A DNA stretch of 64,000 nucleotides from Sphingomonas sp. H160509 (GCF_024124765.2 NZ_JAMXSR020000002.1:271001-335000), one strand, 5' to 3'; counted from the first letter of the stretch, positions 1 through 9,222 are shown. The notes: a model not told the origin generated them from the letters alone. Translations and numbers: made by a program.

Positions 1-365
1 AGGCGCCAGGCCTCCGTCGTCAGGCGGTCGGTGTCGCAGTAGCGACTGCCCAATAGATATGTAAGTATCTCCGCCGGGAGTTCCTCAACCGGTTGTTGGT
101 CAGCGGGATACTGAGGATCGGGTTTGCCGCTATCCTCAATGACGAAGTCGCAGGACAGCGTCGTCACGCCGGTTGGCAGCATCAGGCGGGTGCAAATATT
201 ACCGAACGCGTCACGGTAGTCTTCCCGATCCGTCGCCGCGCCGATGGACATTTCGTACGGTGATCGCAGATCGACCAGTCGCGAAGGGTGAAGATTGAGC
301 ATGGCGATGACCGGCGTCGGGGCATTGCAGTCGAAGGTCAGGGTATAGCCAGCGTGGATGAGCAT
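1..365 (-). CDS. Transglutaminase-like family protein, N-terminal part (cut by window edge)
   Basis: The reverse frame opens with ATG at 365 and stays open for 121 codons to the window edge, so the gene is partial. It begins MLIHAGYTLTFDC and contains MLNLHPSR, DAFGNICTR, IEDSGKPDP and LLGSRYCDTD. From memory this is the N-terminal domain of bacterial transglutaminase-like (papain-fold) proteins; the Cys-His-Asp catalytic core would lie beyond the edge and cannot be checked. Family members are cytosolic protease or transglutaminase-like enzymes of mostly unknown substrate. The gene is divergent from the hypothetical pair starting at 641, with a 275-base shared upstream region in which I see no clear operator. 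Confidence 0.75.
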   Translation of the reverse strand, partial: MLIHAGYTLTFDCNAPTPVIAMLNLHPSRLVDLRSPYEMSIGAATDREDYRDAFGNICTRLMLPTGVTTLSCDFVIEDSGKPDPQYPADQQPVEELPAEILTYLLGSRYCDTDRLTTEAWR

Positions 366-640
366 AGTGCCTCGTCGAGAAAGCACCCGCGATGAACCGG
401 ACCGGCCGCCGATGATGTTTACTATAAACCAGCAGCGGGCTTGGTGGTTGCCTGTTCCCGCGTAATGAGCCTGTGCTCCCACAACGTTTCCCCCGCGAGA
501 GGTGCACGATCTGGAGCCCGCCTGGTTTTGGCCACGGAAAACACCGCAGCGAAGTTCGCCCTTCTTAGGCCATCCTCGCACCAGGAAGGAACCAGTAGTC
601 AAACCCATTCGCTCCGGGCGCTACCACTGAGGAAACAGCG

Positions 641-1105
641 ATGGATGAGTTTGCGCGCATGATGAGTATGGAGGGTGTGCGTCCTCTCAACACCCTGAAA
701 GAAAACCCCAGCCGTATTGTCAAACAGCCGTCGCCAGTCCCCAGCCAACCCCAAGTAACGCCGCTGGAATTGGGTTCGGGCGGATATGCATGGGTTACAG
801 GAAAACGTGCGCGCACTGCGCTCGAGACGGCCTTGGAGCGCCTTGCTAACGAGATCCGCAATGGCCGCCGTGGCTGGGCAACCGGTATTCTACAGGATGG
901 CAGGACGGTCACATTGCCGGCTTCGTCAGGAGCGGCATCGCTGCTTGGCACCGCAGATCGTCAATCGCTGCGCCTTATGATCGTCGGCGGCGACGGCTGG
1001 ACCTTCGTCATGCATCCGTTGATGGGGGTCGCTACGCTCGATGACGATCCTGCCGAGTCCGAACGAGTGTCCAAAGTTGGGAGGCGGGTAGAGGCACGTG
1101 GATGA
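641..1105 (+). CDS. Hypothetical protein, 154 aa
   Basis: I do not recognise this protein. It starts with ATG at 641 behind a good GAGGAAA ribosome site (629-635) and ends in a TGA at 1103-1105 that overlaps the ATG of the next gene (ATGA), which supports a two-gene operon. The N-terminal 45 residues are rich in Pro, Ser and Gln. The rest is a mixed helix/strand region with ALETALERLANEIRNGRRGW and a LRLMIVGGDGWTFVMHP strand. No signal peptide or membrane segment is visible. The antisense frame over the same bases has no start or ribosome site comparable to this one. Function unknown. Confidence 0.55.
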   Translation: MDEFARMMSMEGVRPLNTLKENPSRIVKQPSPVPSQPQVTPLELGSGGYAWVTGKRARTALETALERLANEIRNGRRGWATGILQDGRTVTLPASSGAASLLGTADRQSLRLMIVGGDGWTFVMHPLMGVATLDDDPAESERVSKVGRRVEARG

Positions 1106-1429
1106 CCGTTTATGGGTCCAACGGCCCGCCGGTCGCCAAGCTTAAATCCTCGGTATGAAAGCAAACGCTATCACGGCAAGAAGGACACCGTCGTCATAAT
1201 CGAGCATTTCGCACCTGACGCTTATGGCCTCCTTATTCTAGCACCTGAGATTGCGCTTGGCAGTGGCTGGCTTGGCGGCGACAGGGTCGTCGGTCGCGCA
1301 GCCATCCGTGACCTTTTAAAGAAGGCCGATCGTTTTCACCAAGACGAACGGCAGAGACTAACTATCCATTTGCCCAGCAGAGCGCTCACGCTCCGGTTGG
1401 ATGAGGTCGAACGATACTACGGAGCGTAA
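1102..1429 (+). CDS. Hypothetical protein, about 108 aa (one-base shift at 1144-1146)
   Basis: The ATG at 1102 overlaps the stop of the preceding gene (ATGA), the usual sign of translational coupling. Read as given, the frame stops after 18 codons. If one A is removed from the AAA at 1144-1146, it continues without a stop as MTVYGSNGPPVAKLNPRY and on through VVIIEHFAPDAYG, LLILAPEIALGSG and a C-terminal RALTLRLDEVERYYGA to 1429. The continuity of codon use across the repaired point is the reason I merge them. I do not recognise the family. It is probably a cytosolic partner of the upstream protein. Confidence 0.5.
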
Positions 1430-1646
1430 CACTGCTCCGCGATGGCAGCTGAATGGATGCTCGGGTCCGAATAGCACTTTAGTAGGCTAAGCGGCCGCAT
1501 TTCGGTCAAGGGCGGCGGAGGGCAGGGTAGCCATTGGTAATTGGGTCGTGTCTGTTCAAAGCAGTGGGGCGCCAGCCGCCCGATCGCGCCGTAGACCAAT
1601 GATCACGCTCCACCTAGAAGCTGGACTTGTAGCTTGGGGGGCGAAG

Positions 1647-3230
1647 ATGCAGGCGATGAAAAGCACACTGTCTGACCGACAGGCTGTCTGGGCCTTCGTG
1701 TTGGGCTGTCTCGCCGTGACTGCGGGCGTGGCCGCGCATTTGCCAATGTTCGCGATGGCGCAGTCGATGCACTATCATCTGGCCGGCATGCCGATGGACA
1801 CCATGATGGTGGCCGGTATGGCGCTGATCGTGCTGGGTACTCTGGTGGCGGCCTATGGTCTGCTGCCGCGCGATGTGGCGGCCCGGCGCGCGGCAGCGGC
1901 TGGCATCGTGATCGCGGCGCCGGAAGACGCGGCGCTCAGGCCAGCGCATTGGGGTTTGATGGCGGTGTTGGTCATTGCGCTCGTGATCGACGTGATGAAG
2001 CCCGCTTCGCTCGGATTTACCGTGCCCGGTATGATCAGCGAATACGGCGTGCCCAAGAAGACGGTGTCGCTGGTGCCGTTCTTCGCGCTGGCCGGAACGG
2101 TGACTGGATCGGTGCTCTGGGGCTGGATCGCCGACATCTACGGCCGCAAGGCTTCGATCCTGTTGTCGGCGGTAATGTTCGTCGGCACGTCGATCTGCGG
2201 CGCGATGCCAAGCCTCGCCTGGAACATCGCCATGTGTTTCATGATGGGTGCCGCGGCGGGCGGCATGTTGCCAGTGACCTATGCACTGCTTGCCGAGATG
2301 ATGCCGAGTCGCCACCGCGGCTGGAGCCTTGTCCTGGTCGGTGGGCTGGGCGCCGTCGGCGGATATTTCGCGGCGAGCGGCTTGTCGGCGGTGCTGCAGC
2401 CTATCTTCGGCTGGCGCATCCTTTGGCTCGCCAATCTTCCTACTGGGCTGACCCTGGTCGTCCTCGGCGCGTTCATACCCGAATCCGCCAAGTTCCTGCT
2501 CGCGCGCGGGCGGGTCGACGAGGCTGAGGCGGTGATGCGACGGTTCGGCGCGCAGGCGCAGCGACCTAGCACGGGGGTCATCGCTGAAAAGCGTACCTCG
2601 CATGCGCCGATCGGCGTGAAGCTCTACGGCAAGCTGGCCGCCCTTAGCCTATGCGCCCTGTCGTGGGGACTGATCAACTTTGGGCTGCTGCTCTGGCTTC
2701 CGGCCGATCTGGTCGCCAAGGGCTATTCCGTGGGCCTCTCAAGCAGGCTGCTCGCGGAAAGCGCGCTCATCGCCTTTCCTACCGTCTTCGTCGCGGCCTT
2801 TCTGTACAGCCGATGGAGCACGAAATGGGCGCTGGCGACGATGATCGCGGTGACCCTAGCGGGCTTGCTGCTGGTACTGCGTTTGGAATTTGCAGGTAGT
2901 GGCAGCCCCGTGCTGCCAGTGGCGCTGCTGATTGTCGGGACCAACGGCATGATTGCGACCGTGCTACCGTATGCGGCGGAGAGCTTTCCGCTGCGAGTTC
3001 GCGGGCGCGCCACCGGCTGGGTCGCGGCCTGCACGAAGGGTGGCGGACTGCTGGCCCAGGGACTGACGATCAGCGGCATCGTCCTGTCGATGGGTATATC
3101 ATCGTTGCTGGTGATGGTGCCGACCGCGCTTTCCCTGATGCTGATCGCGTGGTTCGGCCACGAAACGCGCGGCCGCGATCTGCGCGATCTTGATGCCGAC
3201 AGCGGTCAACTTGGTCACGCAGCGTTATAG
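1647..3230 (+). CDS. Major facilitator superfamily transporter
   Basis: A secondary transporter of the inner membrane, about 527 aa. The cytoplasmic loop 2-3 motif is clear (GWIADIYGRKASI), followed by typical helices, the RHRGWSLVLVGGLGAVGGYF segment, PESAKFLLARGRVDEAEAV after helix 6 and a C-terminal ETRGRDLRDLD tail. This layout is that of the sugar or organic-acid:H+ symporter branches, so the substrate is probably a small metabolite, but it cannot be named. An additional hydrophobic hairpin with MAGMALIVLGTLVAAYGLLP precedes the canonical core. The frame is open from 1548, but the first 33 residues are not membrane-like, so I prefer ATG 1647; ATG 1659 is also possible. Confidence 0.75.
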   Translation: MQAMKSTLSDRQAVWAFVLGCLAVTAGVAAHLPMFAMAQSMHYHLAGMPMDTMMVAGMALIVLGTLVAAYGLLPRDVAARRAAAAGIVIAAPEDAALRPAHWGLMAVLVIALVIDVMKPASLGFTVPGMISEYGVPKKTVSLVPFFALAGTVTGSVLWGWIADIYGRKASILLSAVMFVGTSICGAMPSLAWNIAMCFMMGAAAGGMLPVTYALLAEMMPSRHRGWSLVLVGGLGAVGGYFAASGLSAVLQPIFGWRILWLANLPTGLTLVVLGAFIPESAKFLLARGRVDEAEAVMRRFGAQAQRPSTGVIAEKRTSHAPIGVKLYGKLAALSLCALSWGLINFGLLLWLPADLVAKGYSVGLSSRLLAESALIAFPTVFVAAFLYSRWSTKWALATMIAVTLAGLLLVLRLEFAGSGSPVLPVALLIVGTNGMIATVLPYAAESFPLRVRGRATGWVAACTKGGGLLAQGLTISGIVLSMGISSLLVMVPTALSLMLIAWFGHETRGRDLRDLDADSGQLGHAAL

Positions 3231-4011
3231 GTCTCCCGAATTGCAGCGATTGACGTCTGCTTCGCTGTACCTTGACGGCTCAAGGGGCAATTGCTTGCCC
3301 GTTCCCATAGCCGTTCCGTGGTCAGCCTGCCCCACAAAGCGGTTTCGCCTTCAACATGAACAAATGGCAGAAGTTGAGAAACGAAAAACGCGCCGCAAAT
3401 GGCCGGGTATGGGTCGGCGCGGATGTCGACTGATTCGGTAATCAGACGATCCACCTATCGAGATGCGCGCAGCCCTGCGATACCGCCAAAAACGGCGATC
3501 ACGGTTCATCCCCGTTCAGCGCTCGTAATGAGATGTTGAGGACGGACGGCTATCGATTGGCTATGGCGTGTCGTTCATCAAAACCCCAACCGTCTAGGCT
3601 GGCGTAGGACGAGCGAACGGACGTTCGCATTGCCGTTGATTGAGCTATGACAATCACCGCGGGCAAGTTTGGCAACAAAACTGGTCGGGTCAAAACTGCA
3701 CGAGTTTGGGGTGCGGAATTGAAACGCGCCTTGGGGTGACCATCGGCACATTCGTACACATTGCAATCCCATATTTTGCCGACGTTTCCGGCTGGGTCGC
3801 CTGGAGCAGTCTGGAAGCAATTGATATCGATTTTTGCAATCCGATACCGACTCGTGTTCTCGAATATATCGTTGATCAGAACATCGCAAATTTCGCGTAA
3901 CAGTAACACGGCTCAGACTGCGTCATTCGATATCTGCACTGGCGTCATCCATACGCTACTCAAAACAGGAGCGCCGCTTACGTACGCCCCTGTTTTGTAA
4001 CAGTCCGGACT
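3231..4011. other. Intergenic region between convergent genes
   Basis: No convincing gene is seen in these 780 bases between the MFS gene and the 3' end of the TonB receptor. Short frames on both strands (the longest about 119 codons) lack ribosome sites and family signals. One dispersed repeat copy lies at 3356-3415. The part from about 3640 to 3960 is less GC-rich than the flanking genes. Confidence 0.5.
3356..3415 (+). repeat. Dispersed intergenic repeat, copy A
   Basis: A degenerate copy of the element found eleven times in this window: it opens with ATGAACAAATGGCAGAAGTT and ends with a GGGTATGGGTC tail. All copies are intergenic and lie in the same orientation. Confidence 0.6.
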
Positions 4012-7000
4012 TTAGAACGCGAAAGTAGCACCTGCACGGAAGGTGCGACCTACCACGCCTGCGTAGTGCCAGCTTGGCAGATAGTTGACGCCCGAGTAAG
4101 ACGCAGGTGCAAGTGGGGGCTTTCTCGTTGGTGAAGTTGCCGACGTTGACGTAGAACGAGAAGTCTTCATTTACTTTCACCGTAGCATTAAGATCGGCAT
4201 AGATGAACCGCTTTACGTTGCAGTACTTAGCCTGCGACTCAGCTGTCGGATATGCATAAAGACTTCCAGCCGCCGTAGCGCACGAAAGATCAATGTTGCC
4301 GTTGGCATCCGCCGCCTCTTCGTCCGCTGCGACCTGGCGGATCTTTGAGACGTAATAGGCCGTTGCGGTGAGCGAAAGCGGCCCCAGCTCCAACGTGTTC
4401 TGCCAGTTGCCACGCCACTTCGGAGTACCTGCACCCGACGACAGCTCGTACGGTCCAAGCGTCCCGACGTACTTGCGGACGACGCCATCGCCAAAGTCGA
4501 CGTTAAACTTCAGCACCTGGGTCACGTCCAAGCGACTGGTGAACTTGACGTCGTCGTTGATGGGTATAGCCGCGGTCGCGGAGTAGTCGATTCCCTGCGT
4601 CTTGAAGTAGCCTGCGTTGACGTATGGACCGTTGATCACGAGCACGCGGGGCAGCGCGTTCGGGAACAATGGATCTATCGCATCGACGGCACCCACCGAG
4701 TAGCCCGGAATGGCGGCGACGGCCGCGGTCGCAGCAGCAAGGTTGGTCTGGGAGTAGTACGCGGCACGTGCGTCACCGGCGTTCGGGCCCGCCACGATCA
4801 CATCCGACTTTTTGACGTTGTAGTAGTCAACCGTGAGGCTGAACACGCGGTTCGGTGCGAACACTAGCCCGCCGGTAAAGCTGCGCGACTTTTCAGGCTT
4901 CAGGTCTGGGTTGCCCGAGAAGCCACCACCCACGCTGTAGGACTGAGCATAGGGATTGGAGCTGCCGCCATGCGCGAGCACGAATGAAGCTGGCGGTGCG
5001 AAGGTTACGAAACCCGGATAGCTCGAACGCGGGTTGCTTTCGGCGAAGGTGGGCGCGCGGAAACCGTTGGAGTAGGTACCACGGACGGAAAGCTGTTCGA
5101 TCGGCGTGAACTTTGCACCAATCTTCGGCGAGAAGTGGCTGAAGCCTTCAGAATAATGATCGTAACGTCCGGACGCGTTGACTTCGAACTGCTTGACGAT
5201 CGGCGCGTTCAGCTCGAAATATCCGGCTGAGACGGTATGCTTGCCGAACGCGGCAGCGGTGTTGCTGTAATTCAACAGGTCCGGGTTGGTGCCGGGGTTG
5301 TCCAGCGTCTCGCGACGCACCTGTCCGCCGACTGCAAGCTGCAACGGACCGCCTGGCAACTGGAACAGTTCCTTGCTGACCGATGCGTCGAGCGACGCAA
5401 GCGAGGTGGACGAACGCGCCAGGATGTTTGGCGCAACCAGCTGCCGGACTGCCTCGGTGTTCAGTTCCGGATTCACGAAATTGTACGCACCCGTGTTCAC
5501 GGCCTGCTGCAGGCCGGCAATGCTTGGCGTGCCAAACTGCTCGATCTTCAGGTTGTCGCGTGCGCCGACGGCCTCGACACGCCAGTCCCAGCCGCCGTCG
5601 AAGGTGCCGTTGAAGCCGATCGCGCCACGGATGACCTCGTTGCCGCGGTTGGATCCGGTCAGCAGGTCACCGAACAGGTAGTAGATGCGTGCCGCACTGC
5701 CCTCGGCGGCGAACGGGTTGTTGGGGTTCAGCGTACGGGTCGCCGACGTCGCGCAGTTAATGCCCGATGCGCAGATGTACTGCGGCAGGACGATGCCGGG
5801 ATTGTTCGATGCGGTCAGCGGCGATGCGCCGTAGGGCTGGCGCTGGCGGATCGCGCTCGGCGAGCTGGTCGGGTAGATGATGTTGACCTGGCTATGGGAA
5901 TAGCTTCCCAATACGTAGGCTTCGACGTTGTCGCTGATCTTCAGGCTGAGACGGCTGGTGAAGGAGAACTTCTCCTGCAGCGGCTGAACCTGGCTGTAGT
6001 CGCTTGTGATGTTGCGCGAGCAGCCGGTACCACGATTGGTGCCGGTGGTCAGGGGTGTAGGTGCCGTTCGGGCAGTTCGCGTTCAGCAGTTGGAAGTTGT
6101 AGAACGGGTTACCGTTAGCCTGCAGGCCACTCGGGGTGTTCGCGATCGAGCCTGCGAGCGGATTGTTCAGGTCGGTCTGCCCTGCGCGTACCACCACCGC
6201 GTTGGTTGTTGCGGTAGTCAGCGAACTGTCGGCCGCGTTGTTATCGGCCAAGCCGAGCGAGGACAGGTCGTTGGTATTGTACGGGAAGCCCACGTCACGA
6301 CCGGAGATGCGTCCGTCGCGCTGATACTCGCCGTTGACGTAGAAGTTAAAGTTCTGCGTATCGTAATCACCGACGCCGGCGGTCATGTTCGCGCGGTAGC
6401 GCGAGCCATAGCCGTGCTCGGCGATGCCGCCTTCAACAGTACCGGTGACGCCCGTGAACCGCTTCTTCAGGATGACGTTGACCACGCCGCCGATCGCGTC
6501 CGCGCCATAGGTCGACGAGGCACCGTCCTTGAGCACTTCGACGCGCTCCACCGCGCTAAAGGGAATGGAATTCAGATCGGTGTACGAATTGTGCCCATCG
6601 TCGTTGATAGGGAACGCGGACGAGCGGAGGCCGTCGATCAGGATCAACGTCGAGGACACGCCGAGACCGCGGAGCGAAACGGCCGACCCGCCAGCCGAAA
6701 ACCCGCCCTGGAAACCTGTTGGGATCGAGCCGGCGCTGTCGGCGGAGACCGAGCGGAGAGCATCGGCGATCGTCGTTACACCTGCACGTTGCAGCGTCTG
6801 GCTTGTCAGGACCGTGACCGGCGAAGGGGTCTCGGTGTCGGTGCGGCGGAACAGCGAACCAGTGACAACGATCTCGTCGCCGGCCGTCTGCGCGGCCGCG
6901 GGATCAGTCTGGTCGGTAGTGGCGTTCACCGCGTTTTGAACGGGAGTAGCGGCCGGCGATTCTTGCGCCGGCGCGGACGCCGTCGCGTCCTGCGCAAACG

Positions 7001-7076
7001 CTGCCGTCCCTGCGAATGCAAACGGCGTAGCCGCAGCAAGCAGAAGTGCTTTGGTCGTGAGCGAAATGCTTTTCAT
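4012..7076 (-). CDS. TonB-dependent outer-membrane receptor (two homopolymer shifts)
   Basis: An outer-membrane, TonB-energised uptake channel of about 1,020 aa. The start at 7076 gives a signal peptide (MKSISLTTKALLLAAATPFAFA), an Ala/Thr/Gln-rich linker, the TonB-box-like DEIVVTGS, a plug with LRGLGVSSTLILIDGLR, VERVEVLKDGASSTYGADAIGGVVN and a long beta-barrel. The N-terminal and C-terminal halves are in different frames. Adding one base to the CCCC run at 6052-6055 joins them (NCPNGTYTP continues into TTGTNRGTGCSRN). Removing one base from the run at 4115-4119 restores the end: NYLPSWHYAGVVGRTFRAGA then TFAF, finishing in the Phe typical of outer-membrane barrels at stop 4012. No substrate gene is adjacent, so the ligand is unknown. 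Confidence 0.85.
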
Positions 7077-7387
7077 CGTTATCCCCTACCTGAACCAGTT
7101 GACCGCACTGCGATCCCCGGATGCACCGCCCATTTTCATCACGCCTAAGCGCGACCCCTGAAGGACGCATCGAAAGGTAGGTGAGACTGTCGCAATTTGT
7201 AAAGATCGTAAAAATGCAGGCTGACTTTGGCAGCAGGCTGTTACTCAAATGACACGCCGAAAGTTGGGAACGTATATTTGCGGCAAAGCCTATGGCGTTA
7301 ACCGGACGCAGACGGCTGGAGTTTGGCGCCTAAAACGCCTCACACATTCAAATGCAGATGCGGGTTGCACTAATGGGGCAGTTAACT

Positions 7388-7460
7388 TAACCTAATCTCT
7401 GCGTGTCGTTAGTCCCTTTTCGACAGCGTACCCTCGGGCGGCTTCGGTCGCCCTTTTTTG
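7388..7460 (+). ncRNA. Candidate small RNA ending in a UUCG terminator
   Basis: A strong intrinsic terminator at 7436-7459 ends a + strand unit in a place where no + strand protein gene exists (the receptor at 7076 is on the other strand). Upstream, TTGCAC (7365-7370), a 17-base spacer and TAACCT (7388-7393) form a possible promoter, which would give an RNA of about 60 bases. No ORF of note is inside. This is inference from the promoter and terminator pair only. Confidence 0.3.
7436..7459 (+). terminator. Rho-independent terminator with UUCG tetraloop
   Basis: GGGCGGC, loop TTCG, GTCGCCC (one G-U pair) followed by six T residues. The T tract is on the + strand only, so it terminates a + strand transcript. 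Confidence 0.75.
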
Positions 7461-7653
7461 TACCGGCTGGTGTCACGTGAGCTCCGTGGTCCCTCCTACT
7501 GAGACCCTCGCGCACCGAGGAACTCCAGCGCTGAAGCGGAAGTCGGCGCTGAAGTAGCCTGTTCTGCCGTTGCCGTAATGATCACCACGCCGCAGTTGGA
7601 AGCTGGCGGGGCAGCGGGCAGTGCCAAGGCTCTGAACCTTCTCCGCGGGAAAA

Positions 7654-7716
7654 CTGAACGGATGGCAAAAGTTGGGGAGCCAGAAAGAGGCCGCGAATGA
7701 CTGCAAGTGGGTCTGC
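7654..7716 (+). repeat. Dispersed intergenic repeat, copy B
   Basis: The copy reads CTGAACGGATGGCAAAAGTT, then GGGGAGC, and ends GCGAATGACTGCAAGTGGGT followed by CTGC. It has the same two-part layout as the other ten copies. Confidence 0.65.
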
Positions 7717-7785
7717 ATGCTTGGGGCGTTGCTCGCACATAAACGACACGGGGATTGCGGCGGGGCAACCTTGCGGCGCTACAGA

Positions 7786-7813
7786 TTGAAGCGTATATGG
7801 GTCGGGCTACGAT
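7786..7813 (+). promoter_or_regulatory. Possible promoter for a short RNA opposite the toxin-like gene
   Basis: TTGAAG (7786-7791), 16-base spacer, TACGAT (7808-7813). It points at the twin hairpins and the 3' end of the small ORF on the other strand. Predicted by eye from -35/-10 resemblance only. Confidence 0.3.
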
Positions 7814-7838
7814 GTTCTATGTCTATAGGTCATCCCCT

Positions 7839-7868
7839 GAGCCCCGAGCGTTCCAGCGTTCGGGGCTC
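7839..7868. terminator. Stem-loop 1 of a twin pair (possible terminator on +)
   Basis: GAGCCCCGAGCG, loop TTCCAG, CGTTCGGGGCTC: a 12-pair stem with one G-U. It is followed on the + strand by AAACTTTT, so it could end a short + strand RNA. The apical GCG-TTCCAG-CG is repeated in the next hairpin. Confidence 0.55.
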
Positions 7869-7878
7869 AAACTTTTAA

Positions 7879-7910
7879 GGACGCCCCAGCGTTCCAGCGC
7901 CGGGACGTCC
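7879..7910. terminator. Stem-loop 2 of a twin pair (possible terminator on -)
   Basis: GGACGCCCC pairs with GGGACGTCC with one mismatch, and an inner GCG/CGC closes the same TTCCAG hexaloop as stem-loop 1. On the - strand the stem is followed by TTAAAAGTTT. It lies just downstream of the toxin-like ORF that ends at 7921. Confidence 0.5.
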
Positions 7911-7920
7911 CCAACTCGGC

Positions 7921-8031
7921 CTAGTGGCGCGACAGCTCGATGATTTTCACTACCAAGCTGAGGAGCGCGACGACGAGCGTCGCGACGCCGAGTACCAGTG
8001 CTACGATTGTTGCGGTGTCTATATGTATCAC
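7921..8031 (-). CDS. Small hydrophobic peptide resembling holin-like type I toxins
   Basis: A very short frame (33-36 residues) too small for routine gene calling. From GTG at 8031 it reads MIHIDTATIVALV, continues as one membrane helix (IVALVLGVATLVVALLSLVV) and ends in a charged tail KIIELSRH before TAG. That pattern of a single hydrophobic helix followed by a short basic/acidic tail resembles the putative holin-like toxins (Hol_Tox/TxpA/BsrG type) known mainly from Firmicutes. The preceding AAGGGAGGTGAT is an unusually complete anti-Shine-Dalgarno match, but GTG lies inside it. The codon at proper spacing is ATA (8020-8022), so the true start is either non-standard or a mutated ATG. Toxicity is inference; the peptide could also be a harmless membrane microprotein. 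Confidence 0.45.
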   Translation of the reverse strand: MIHIDTATIVALVLGVATLVVALLSLVVKIIELSRH

Positions 8032-8038
8032 CTCCCTT
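8026..8038 (-). promoter_or_regulatory. Extended Shine-Dalgarno of the toxin-like ORF
   Basis: On the - strand the bases read AAGGGAGGTGAT, with GGAGGTGAT complementary to nine consecutive bases of the 16S rRNA 3' end. Immediately upstream, CCGCCC/GGGCGG (8042-8057) can form a hairpin abutting the site and might control its access. Confidence 0.5.
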
Positions 8039-8217
8039 GACCGCCCGGGTTGGGCGGCCACGGGCCGGATAGGCTCTCTGGCATTGATAGACTAGCCTTC
8101 CGACGCGGAGAAGGTGGCAACCCTAGGCGACGATCATCAATGATCTACAGCTCGGAAGTGATCTGCGGCAACGCGAGTGAGTGCGAGAATCCGTGCGCCC
8201 GGACATCGAAGAGCAAC

Positions 8218-8278
8218 TGAACAAACGGCCGAAGTTGAGGAGGGAGAAGAGGACCGTGAATGTCTGCTTCTGGGTCGC
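8218..8278 (+). repeat. Dispersed intergenic repeat, copy C
   Basis: It opens TGAACAAACGGCCGAAGTTG and ends GTGAATGTCTGCTTCTGGGT then CGC, one of the better-preserved tails of the family. Confidence 0.7.
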
Positions 8279-8454
8279 TTTGCCGCCGACTGTCTGATCG
8301 GAGCCGTCTGCCGTATGCCAACGCCGCCAATTTCGAGAGGTTGAGCCGCTGTCGGTAGAGCAGTCGCATACCAGCGTCGCTCGCCCACAAAGGTCTGGCT
8401 GGCGCTGGCTTGTTCCCGCGCTACAAGAACATGAGCTGTTGGGAGGAGTACACG

Positions 8455-9222
8455 ATGAAGGCCGTTGTTCGGGTAATTGCCGCCCTATTTTGCCTCGTTA
8501 TGCCTTCCACAAGCTGGGCCGAGGATCAGTTCAAGCTGCTCGTGATCGCGACACCCAGCAAGTACCATTACGAGTATATACCTGTGGCGCGGGAAAACCT
8601 CGAGCGTTTGGCGAGGCTCCACTCGTTCGGGGTCACTTGGACGAGTGACCCTGCCGTCTTCGACGACGACCTGCATCAGTATGCAGCGGTGCTCTTCCTC
8701 AACACACCAGCAGAGCAGTTGAGCCAGGCGCAGCGCAGCCATTTCGAGCAGTATATGCGGTCGGGTGGGAATGCCATGGTAGTGCACCGGGCAGCGATCA
8801 TTCCGCCCAATGCCTGGCCGTGGTACGAGAAGTTAATCGGCCGCTCCTTCATCAACCATCCGATGGTCCAGACTGCGGTCGTCACCATTGCGGACAACGG
8901 ATTTCCCGCGACATTTGGCTTGCCGGACCGCTGGATTTGGAGCGACGAATTCTACGTCACCAGCAACCCATATAGCATCACGATCAATCCCGTGCTGAAA
9001 GTGGACGAGGCTAGCTACGATCCGACCAGGATCTGGCCTGGCCAAGTGGGCAAACGGATGGGCGGGGACCATCCAGAGGCGTGGTTCCAGCAGTACGAGA
9101 AAGGGCGCGTGTTCGTCACCCTGCTCGGGCACAATGTCGAGATGTACCGGGACGAGCGGTATCTACAGCACCTGCTAGGCGGCATATACTGGACGGCTAC
9201 GGGGTTAGGGCGACGGGGTTGA
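8455..9222 (+). CDS. Exported ThuA-like (trehalose-utilization) domain protein
   Basis: A 255-aa secreted protein with a ThuA-type class I glutamine-amidotransferase-like fold. ATG 8455 is chosen because GGAGGAG (8441-8447) precedes it and because it begins a clean signal peptide (MKAVVRVIAALFCLVMPSTS then WA). After it come KLLVIATPSKYHYEYIP, the YAAVLFLNTPAEQLS strand, GGNAMVVHRA, FINHPMVQTAVV, WSDEFYVTSNP and the final GRVFVTLLGHNVEMYRDERY, all hallmarks of the ThuA family. Family members are linked to sugar or glycoside metabolism but their chemistry is mostly unproven. No enzyme gene adjoins it here, so its substrate is unknown. A longer start at 8410 has no ribosome site. Confidence 0.8.
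   Translation: MKAVVRVIAALFCLVMPSTSWAEDQFKLLVIATPSKYHYEYIPVARENLERLARLHSFGVTWTSDPAVFDDDLHQYAAVLFLNTPAEQLSQAQRSHFEQYMRSGGNAMVVHRAAIIPPNAWPWYEKLIGRSFINHPMVQTAVVTIADNGFPATFGLPDRWIWSDEFYVTSNPYSITINPVLKVDEASYDPTRIWPGQVGKRMGGDHPEAWFQQYEKGRVFVTLLGHNVEMYRDERYLQHLLGGIYWTATGLGRRG

Noticed and set aside
3640..3900. 86-codon frame in the gap after the MFS gene
   Set aside because: No ribosome site, no conserved pattern and odd composition; treated as non-coding.
4012..7076. TonB receptor as a true pseudogene
   Set aside because: Only two homopolymer indels of opposite sign, and no stop-codon or large deletion; the same kind of break occurs in most long genes here.
5237..7148. Two long + strand frames (293 and 380 codons) over the first TonB receptor
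   Set aside because: Antisense to a clear receptor; composition is that of reversed codons (Val/Arg/Ala-rich), with no ribosome sites.
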